A stretch of 5,711 nt of DNA from an uncultured Acidobacteriota bacterium (GTDB lineage: Bacteria; Acidobacteriota; Blastocatellia; RBC074). Below the pieces are notes generated by a model. The model did not search any database, was not told where the DNA came from, and worked only from the letters and a program-made list of their open reading frames with translations. Below are positions 1-5,711 of this stretch, one piece after another. A program made the translations under genes and the position numbers. Numbering within the stretch: the stretch's first letter is position 1; each line of letters starts with the position of its first letter. The stretch spans positions 1-5,711 of the forward strand of contig CALBSU010000816.1 in the NCBI GenBank assembly GCA_937967285.1. The letters run 5' to 3'.

Positions 1-1203
1 CTCGGCGGATACGTCAAATTCCGTGGCGAGAACATGGAGATGCTGCAGGGCGAGAGCGAGGGCTCGATCGACGAGTTTCTGGCCCATCCCAAGTGGAAGC
101 GGTTTCTGGTGGCACTGGCCGGTCCGGTCTTCAACATCGCGACCGCACTGCTGATTCCCGCCATCGGGATCATGATCGGGTTCAGGGATTCGGCCGATCA
201 GGTTCAGCAGCCCGTCATCGGACGCGTCATGGCCGGCTCGGCCGCCGAAAAGGCGGGGCTTCAGCCGGGCGACAGGATCCTCAACTATCATGGTCGCGAG
301 AATCCGAAGTGGCGCGACATCGAACTCGACGTCATGCTGCGGCCGGGCGAGACCATACCGCTGACGGTCGAACGATCGGGAAGTCCGCGGAACCTGACGC
401 TGACGCCTTCGACGCGCCAGATCGAGAATGAGAAGATCGGCGAATCGGGAATCGAGCCGTACATCGGGCTCGAGAACGTTCGGGTCCTCGGAGTCAGGCC
501 GGATATGCCGGCCGGGCAGGCGGGGCTCAAGGCCGGCGACCGGATCGTCAGCGTCAACGGTCAGAAGATCACCGCGTGGCACCAGTTCAAGGACATTCTT
601 CGCGAAAGCGAAGGCCGGCAGATCGCCCTCCAGGTCGAGCGGGACTCGGGCCCGGCGCAGCTCAACGTGACCCCTGTTCTGCAGGACGGCGAATACAAGC
701 TCGGATTTGCTCCCGACCTCTCGGTCTTCATCAAGACGACATCCTTCGCCTCCGCTCTGAAATACGGATGGGAGTACAACTGGATGTGGCTGCGCCTGAC
801 GGGCGTGGCGTTCAAGCAGATCTTCAGCGGCAGACGCTCGGCGCGCGACGCGGTCGGCGGACCCGTCAAGATCGCGCAGGAGACGGTCAATACATATGAC
901 GTCGCCGGATGGGCCGGAACGGTCAAGCTGATGGGAATGCTCAGCCTCAATCTGGGCATCTTCAACCTGCTGCCGATCCCTGTGCTCGACGGCGGAGTGA
1001 TCCTGCTGATCATCATCGAATCGCTGATGGGACTGGTCGGCCTGACGCTGACGATGAATGTCAGGGAGAGGTTCCAGCAGGTAGGTTTCGTAATGGTTCT
1101 GCTGTTGATGGGATTCGTCTTCGTCAACGACTTCGTCAACCTGGGCAGGAGCTTCTTCAACAAGCCCGCTGCCCAGGAGGTTCAGACGGAACAGAAGAAG
1201 TAA
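1..1203 (+). CDS. rseP: RseP-type site-2 zinc metalloprotease (M50), 5'-truncated by window edge
   Basis: This is an intramembrane protease of the RseP/S2P family, which in known members cleaves transmembrane anti-sigma factors and leftover signal peptides in the inner membrane. The frame is open from base 1 (LGGYVKFRGEN...), so the ATG at 34 is internal. The first tens of residues, including the expected HExxH zinc site, lie upstream. In window numbering (400 residues visible) the order is: LGGYVK (1-6), GPVFN in a hydrophobic helix (41-45), PDZ1 (about 71-128, with AGLQPGDRI), PDZ2 (about 157-215, with AGLKAGDRIVSVNG), and the second active-site helix NLLPIPVLDGG (322-332), where D330 is the presumed third zinc ligand. 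A final membrane helix and a polar tail ending in QTEQKK follow. Two tandem PDZ domains match E. coli-type RseP rather than the one-PDZ forms. Family identity is very likely; the client substrate is unknown, and no anti-sigma gene is visible nearby. Confidence 0.93.
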   Translation, partial: LGGYVKFRGENMEMLQGESEGSIDEFLAHPKWKRFLVALAGPVFNIATALLIPAIGIMIGFRDSADQVQQPVIGRVMAGSAAEKAGLQPGDRILNYHGRENPKWRDIELDVMLRPGETIPLTVERSGSPRNLTLTPSTRQIENEKIGESGIEPYIGLENVRVLGVRPDMPAGQAGLKAGDRIVSVNGQKITAWHQFKDILRESEGRQIALQVERDSGPAQLNVTPVLQDGEYKLGFAPDLSVFIKTTSFASALKYGWEYNWMWLRLTGVAFKQIFSGRRSARDAVGGPVKIAQETVNTYDVAGWAGTVKLMGMLSLNLGIFNLLPIPVLDGGVILLIIIESLMGLVGLTLTMNVRERFQQVGFVMVLLLMGFVFVNDFVNLGRSFFNKPAAQEVQTEQKK

Positions 1204-1214
1204 AGCATTTCAGA

Positions 1215-1255
1215 GAAAAGGGCGGTTTGGTAAGACAGATCGCCCTTCTTACTTT
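1215..1255 (+). terminator. Candidate weak terminator hairpin after rseP
   Basis: AAGGGCG at 1218-1224 is exactly complementary to CGCCCTT at 1241-1247, giving a 7-bp GC-rich stem with a 16-base loop. It is followed by CTTACTTT, a broken T-tract. It begins 14 bases after the rseP stop codon, where a terminator would be expected. The long loop and interrupted T-run make it a weak intrinsic terminator at best. A second small dyad, TTCCGC-G-GCGGAA (1254-1266), lies immediately downstream. Confidence 0.45.
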
Positions 1256-1375
1256 CCGCGGCGGAAGGCGGTTTCAACAAGGGCCATCTTCATCGCCCCT
1301 CGTCGGTACCCGCTGCGGATTGCGATTCCAGGATTAATTTTTCAGGCAGCACCGGAGCGACTTCATCCGCCGGCG

Positions 1376-1400
1376 CGATCCGTTCGAGAAACGAAGATCG
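1376..1400 (+). promoter_or_regulatory. Leader hairpin just upstream of the first permease RBS
   Basis: CGATC at 1376-1380 pairs with GATCG at 1396-1400, and TTCG at 1383-1386 pairs with CGAA at 1392-1395. This leaves a two-base CG bulge and an AGAAA loop. The 9-bp hairpin ends about four bases before the purine-rich ribosome binding region of the next gene. It could modulate translation or be a chance structure. No T-tract follows, so it is not a terminator. I could not identify a convincing promoter in 1204-1430. Confidence 0.3.
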
Positions 1401-1403
1401 TCC

Positions 1404-1417
1404 CGGGGAGAGAGGGG
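1404..1417 (+). promoter_or_regulatory. Ribosome binding region supporting the ATG at 1431
   Basis: The purine run GGGGAGAGAGGGG ends about 13 bases before the ATG at 1431, slightly further than ideal. The alternative in-frame ATG at 1461 is preceded by GGCTCTCCGACTCT, which has no Shine-Dalgarno character. This favours 1431, although the first ten residues it adds (MRSNAGLSDS) look unconserved and 1461 remains possible. Confidence 0.45.
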
Positions 1418-1430
1418 AATTGTATCCGGA

Positions 1431-2966
<1,536 letters not shown>

Positions 2967-2981
2967 GTGCGCGGCTTGAAC

Positions 2982-3010
2982 TTGTATTACAGCCCTCTTG
3001 AATAACTAAT
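2982..3010 (+). promoter_or_regulatory. Possible weak internal promoter before the CAT-type permease
   Basis: The 66-base gap between the permeases is AT-rich compared with its flanks. TTGTAT (2982-2987) and ACTAAT (3005-3010) are 17 bases apart, matching the sigma70 consensus at only 3/6 and 4/6 positions. An alternative -35, TTGAAC at 2976-2981, has no good -10 partner. A small dyad, AATCA-TG-TGATT (3008-3019), overlaps the proposed -10 and runs up to the Shine-Dalgarno. Weak evidence; simple readthrough from the upstream permease is equally plausible. Confidence 0.2.
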
Positions 3011-3032
3011 CATGTGATTGTAGGAGGAATCG

Positions 3033-4847
3033 ATGTCACTTTTTGCAACCAAATCGATAGATGCGATCATCGCCGAGGCGCAGGAGACGGGCACACATAC
3101 TCTAAAGAAGACGCTCACCTCTCTCGACCTGACGATGCTCGGCATCGGTGCGATTATCGGGACGGGCATCTTCGTGCTGACGGGGCAGGCGGCCGGCAAG
3201 CATGCCGGGCCGGCTGTAGTCATCTCGATGATCCTGGCGGGAATCGTCAGCGCCTTCGCCGCGCTCTGTTATTCGGAGTTCGCGGCCAGCGTGCCGATCT
3301 CCGGTTCGGCTTATGCCTACGGCTACGGCACGCTCGGAGAGTTTGTGGCATGGATCATCGGGTGGGACCTGATCCTCGAATATGCATTCGGCGCGGCAAC
3401 GGTGGCAGTCGGCTGGTCGGGATATCTGGTCAGTCTGTTGAGGGATCTGGGCATCGTCTTTCCGGCGCGATTGACGGTAGGGCCATGGAATACAATCACA
3501 CTTGAAGACGGGAGCGTGGTCTCGGGGATAATCAATCTGCCGGGGCTGATGATATCTCTCGCGATCACGATGCTGCTGATCAAGGGGATCAAGGAGTCGG
3601 CGACCTTCAATTCGGTCATCGTGCTGGTCAAGGTTCTGGTCGTCGTCCTCTTCATCGTGGCCGGAATCGGATACGTCAACAAGGCCAATCTGGGAATGGG
3701 CTGCGCGCCGGGCACGCCGGGCTGCGCTGATTTCATGCCGTTCGGTTTCAGCGGAGTGGTCACCGGAGCCGCGGTCATCTTCTTCGCCTATATCGGATTC
3801 GATGCGGTCTCGACGGCGGCGCAGGAAGCGAGAAACCCTCAGCGAGACATGCCGATCGGAATCCTGGGCTCGCTGGCCGTCTGTACGGTCCTCTACGTGC
3901 TGGTCTCCGGAATCATGGTCGGCCTGGTGGACTACAAGCTGCTGACCAACGCGGCGGCGCCGATTGCGGTGGCGATCGACGCGGCGCTGCAACTGGCCAG
4001 GGGGACGACCATGGGAACGATCCTTTCCGTCTTTCCGATGATCATCAAGGTCGGAGCGGTGTTAGGTTTGAGTTCGACGATGGTCGTCATGGTCATGGGA
4101 CAGCCGAGGGTCTTCTATTCGATGTCGAAGGACGGACTGCTTCCGACATGGGCGGCCAAGGTTCATCCGAAGTATCAGACTCCGCACATCACGACGGCCA
4201 TCACGGGAACGATCGTCGCGATCCTCGCGGGTTTCGTGCCGATCAGCCTGCTCGGCGAGCTGGTCAGCATCGGCACGCTCTTCGCGTTCGTCATCGTCGG
4301 CACGGGCATCATCATCCTGCGCAGGACCAATCCGGGCATGAATCGCCCCTTCAAGGTGCCGTTCTCGCCTTACGTCCCGATCGCGACCGTCCTCTCGGCG
4401 GCATACCTGATGAACAGTCTCCCGCTCGATACATGGATCCGCCTGATCGACTGGATGTCGATCGGTCTGGTTGTCTATTTCGCATACAGCTATACCAACA
4501 GCAAACTCAAGCAGGTCGAGAGCAGCTCGGACTCCTCGACGACTGCCGTGAACTCTTCCCCGCCGATCGCGGCGATCATCGCCATTGGCGGCACGGTTCT
4601 GCTGACCTTGTGGCAGGTTAAATACCTGCTCAACAGCTCGAGCGCGCTCGACTACGGCATCAGGCTCTTCTTCTGGATCGTGGTCGGACTGCTGGTCGTC
4701 ATGCTCATGTACGGCAAGAAGGACAGCCGGGGCGTTCGCTCGACGCAGACCAGACTTTTCGGACTGGTTCTGTCGCTGGTCAACATGGCCGCCTGGGTGG
4801 GCATCACCTACTGGTTCTTCGCGCATTACGCGGAGCTCCATCACTGA
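3033..4847 (+). CDS. APC-superfamily permease, cationic amino-acid transporter (CAT) family, with C-terminal membrane extension
   Basis: This is a probable proton-coupled amino-acid uptake permease of the CAT branch (relatives: B. subtilis YfnA, Geobacillus GkApcT, animal CATs). The start is set by AGGAGG at 3022-3027, five bases before the ATG. Visible family marks are: the N-terminal amphipathic stretch (TKSIDAIIAEAQ) leading to LKKTL; GIGAIIGTGIF in TM1 (37-47); LEYAFGAATVAVGWSGY in TM3 with E116; K200 in TM5, where CAT carriers have a lysine instead of sodium; FFAYIGFDAVSTAAQEARNP in TM6; and the loop MNRPFKVPF before TM11. The 12-helix core ends near residue 486. A Ser/Thr-rich linker (about 490-511) and three further hydrophobic segments (about 512-533, 543-561, 575-597) follow, so the protein is longer than usual prokaryotic members. 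C224 and C231 bracket a short Gly/Pro loop between TM5 and TM6. The substrate is unproven: despite the family name, members also carry neutral amino acids. Confidence 0.92.
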   Translation: MSLFATKSIDAIIAEAQETGTHTLKKTLTSLDLTMLGIGAIIGTGIFVLTGQAAGKHAGPAVVISMILAGIVSAFAALCYSEFAASVPISGSAYAYGYGTLGEFVAWIIGWDLILEYAFGAATVAVGWSGYLVSLLRDLGIVFPARLTVGPWNTITLEDGSVVSGIINLPGLMISLAITMLLIKGIKESATFNSVIVLVKVLVVVLFIVAGIGYVNKANLGMGCAPGTPGCADFMPFGFSGVVTGAAVIFFAYIGFDAVSTAAQEARNPQRDMPIGILGSLAVCTVLYVLVSGIMVGLVDYKLLTNAAAPIAVAIDAALQLARGTTMGTILSVFPMIIKVGAVLGLSSTMVVMVMGQPRVFYSMSKDGLLPTWAAKVHPKYQTPHITTAITGTIVAILAGFVPISLLGELVSIGTLFAFVIVGTGIIILRRTNPGMNRPFKVPFSPYVPIATVLSAAYLMNSLPLDTWIRLIDWMSIGLVVYFAYSYTNSKLKQVESSSDSSTTAVNSSPPIAAIIAIGGTVLLTLWQVKYLLNSSSALDYGIRLFFWIVVGLLVVMLMYGKKDSRGVRSTQTRLFGLVLSLVNMAAWVGITYWFFAHYAELHH

Positions 4848-4870
4848 TCGAGTGACATCCTGCGATCCTC

Positions 4871-4910
4871 CGAACGGCGATCCCGACAAGGGATCGCCGT
4901 TTCGCTTTCA
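4871..4910 (+). terminator. Strong intrinsic-terminator candidate after the permease pair
   Basis: AACGGCGATCCC (4873-4884) pairs perfectly with GGGATCGCCGTT (4890-4901) around a GACAA loop, giving 12 bp. The stem can extend with a G-U pair, or with CG/CG after one bulged base, to 4904. The downstream TTTCGCTTTC is only moderately T-rich. It starts 24 bases after the CAT permease stop and precedes a good promoter, so it probably isolates the permease unit from the peroxiredoxin gene. Confidence 0.75.
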
Positions 4911-4944
4911 ATCAACCGGTCATCCGACCCTCTGATGAATAAAA

Positions 4945-4972
4945 TTGACTTTCAAGACCGGTGAGTGATAAT
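4945..4972 (+). promoter_or_regulatory. Sigma70-like promoter for the peroxiredoxin gene
   Basis: TTGACT (4945-4950) and GATAAT (4967-4972) each match the housekeeping consensus at 5 of 6 positions, with a 16-base spacer. The surrounding sequence is AT-richer than the genes. It lies between a terminator and a gene on the same strand. The expected transcript start, near 4979, leaves a leader of about 150 bases. An ACCGGT palindrome (4957-4962) sits inside the spacer, and another copy (4915-4920) lies upstream of the -35. In a phylum with unusual sigma-factor preference the assignment would be weaker. Confidence 0.55.
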
Positions 4973-4992
4973 TTCGTGATTCGCGTCAGCAG

Positions 4993-5014
4993 CCCTGATC
5001 TTCATGATGCAGGG
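4993..5014 (+). promoter_or_regulatory. Hairpin in the peroxiredoxin leader
   Basis: CCCTGATC (4993-5000) pairs with GATGCAGGG (5006-5014) around a TTCAT loop, with one bulged G at 5009. This gives 8 bp. It would begin about 14 bases from the predicted transcript start, so it could protect the 5' end or be part of a regulatory leader. No T-tract follows. Structure is seen; function is inferred. Confidence 0.3.
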
Positions 5015-5070
5015 GCCCGTCATACACTTGATAAATACGGCATCATCATTTGAAAGCAGGGGATGATCGC

Positions 5071-5090
5071 CTGAAGCCGGCCGGTTTCAG
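5071..5090 (+). promoter_or_regulatory. 20-bp near-perfect palindrome upstream of the peroxiredoxin gene
   Basis: CTGAAGCCGGCCGGTTTCAG is symmetric at 9 of 10 pairs; the exception is G5076 opposite T5085, which is still a G-U pair in RNA. It ends 37 bases before the start codon. As DNA it could be a dimeric regulator's operator. As RNA it folds into an 8-bp stem with a GGCC loop. It does not resemble the Fur/PerR consensus I know, and OxyR sites are not recognisable. Confidence 0.35.
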
Positions 5091-5127
5091 CTGCACCTTA
5101 ACCCAACAACAAGAAGGAGAAAGAGCT

Positions 5128-5711
5128 ATGTCATTACGTCTGGGCGACGAGGCGCCGGATTTCACGGCGGAGACGACCGAGGGAAACGTCAGCTTTCACA
5201 ACTGGATGGGCGACAACTGGGCGATCCTGTTTTCGCATCCGAAGGATTTCACTCCGGTCTGCACGACTGAACTGGGCGAGGCTGCACGGCTCAAGCCGGA
5301 GTTCGAGAAGCGCGGCGTCAAGATCATGGGTCTGAGCGTGGATCCCTCGGATTCGCATGCCAAATGGGCTGAGGACATCAGGGAGACGCAGGGTCAGGCG
5401 CTCAATTTCCCTGTCATTGCCGATCACGACAAGAAGGTTGCGACGCTCTACGACATGATCCATCCGAATGTCAGCGAGACGTTCACCGTGCGCTCGGTCT
5501 TCGTGATCGGTCCGGACAAGAAGATCAAGGCCACGCTGACCTATCCGGCCAGCTCCGGCAGGAACTTCGAGGAGATTCTGAGGCTGGTCGATTCCTGCCA
5601 GTTGACGGCCAAATACAGCGTCGCGACTCCGGTCAACTGGAAGCAGGGCGAGGACTGCATCATCGTTCCGGCCCTCAGCGACGAGCAGGCCAGGGAGAAG
5701 TTCCCCGGCGG
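5128..5711 (+). CDS. 1-Cys peroxiredoxin, Prx6 family, 3'-truncated by window edge
   Basis: This is a thiol peroxidase that reduces hydrogen peroxide and organic hydroperoxides, normally cytoplasmic. The start is set by AAGGAG (5114-5119), eight bases before the ATG. The visible 194 residues begin MSLRLGDEAPDF and keep the thioredoxin-fold core. The active site is HPKDFTPVCTTELG, with H37, the P38-x3-T42-x2-C45 motif, C45 as peroxidatic cysteine, and R122 in FTVRSVF as the activating arginine. YPASSGRNFEEILRL and the C-terminal domain text KYSVATPVNWKQGED...IIVP are Prx6 hallmarks, absent from AhpC/2-Cys types. Family members are usually about 210-225 residues, so roughly 20-30 residues lie beyond the window. 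Two further cysteines, C157 and C177, occupy positions that are usually hydrophobic in the members I recall. The gene has its own upstream promoter candidate and a structured leader. Confidence 0.95.
   Translation, partial: MSLRLGDEAPDFTAETTEGNVSFHNWMGDNWAILFSHPKDFTPVCTTELGEAARLKPEFEKRGVKIMGLSVDPSDSHAKWAEDIRETQGQALNFPVIADHDKKVATLYDMIHPNVSETFTVRSVFVIGPDKKIKATLTYPASSGRNFEEILRLVDSCQLTAKYSVATPVNWKQGEDCIIVPALSDEQAREKFPG

Noticed and set aside
1230..1252. Possible pseudoknot: GTAAG (1230-1234) with CTTAC (1248-1252) across the post-rseP hairpin
   Set aside because: With the 7-bp stem formed, no bases remain to bridge from that stem's 3' strand to the second stem, so the fold is sterically unlikely. 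It may be an alternative pairing at most.
3008..3019. AATCATGTGATT dyad as a CRP-type operator
   Set aside because: Only 5-bp arms with a 2-base centre; it contains TGTGA but not the spaced TGTGA-N6-TCACA arrangement of a CRP site.
3102..3992. Minus-strand open frame (296 codons) opposite the CAT-type permease
   Set aside because: Charged low-complexity product typical of antisense shadows; no start signal or family resemblance.
4062..4889. Minus-strand open frame (275 codons) reaching into the terminator hairpin
   Set aside because: Asp/Arg/His-rich shadow of the CAT gene, beginning within a terminator stem; no coding support.
5062..5073. Mini-ORF ATG-ATC-GCC-TGA preceded by AGCAGGG in the peroxiredoxin leader
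   Set aside because: Three codons only and no sign of a regulatory leader peptide; a chance ATG is the simplest reading.
5134..5463. Minus-strand open frame opposite the peroxiredoxin
   Set aside because: The + strand encodes an unambiguous Prx6 active site, and the antisense product has no domain.

Overview
The window carries four genes, all on the + strand. They are an RseP-type site-2 membrane protease (its 5' end lies outside the window), two different amino-acid permeases of the APC superfamily in tandem, and a 1-Cys (Prx6-type) peroxiredoxin cut by the right edge. I see no mobile element, CRISPR array, rRNA or tRNA. The content is bacterial and the DNA is GC-rich, with GC-rich third codon positions. 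RseP with two PDZ domains implies an envelope-stress or membrane-proteolysis setting. The wording of the RseP segment and the presence of long APC permeases beside a Prx6-type enzyme fit Acidobacteriota or a similar deep-branching Gram-negative phylum. This placement comes from remembered family resemblance and is tentative.

Layout: bases 1-1203 hold the rseP C-terminal part. Bases 1204-1430 are an intergenic region with a weak terminator-like hairpin just after rseP and a second hairpin just before the next ribosome binding site. Bases 1431-2966 encode a 511-residue LAT/SteT-like permease. A 66-base gap with a very good Shine-Dalgarno follows, then bases 3033-4847 encode a 604-residue CAT-family permease with three extra predicted membrane helices at its C-terminus. 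A strong hairpin terminator candidate sits at 4871-4904. Bases 4905-5127 are an AT-richer regulatory stretch with a good sigma70-like promoter (4945-4972), a leader hairpin and a 20-bp near-perfect palindrome. The peroxiredoxin gene begins at 5128.

The two permeases are probably one transcription unit for amino-acid uptake or exchange, ended by the 4871-4904 hairpin. The peroxiredoxin probably has its own promoter and a leader of roughly 150 bases. Nothing in the sequence links the four genes into one pathway. No obviously new system is visible. The parts most worth a second look are the peroxiredoxin upstream region and the C-terminal membrane extension of the CAT-type permease.
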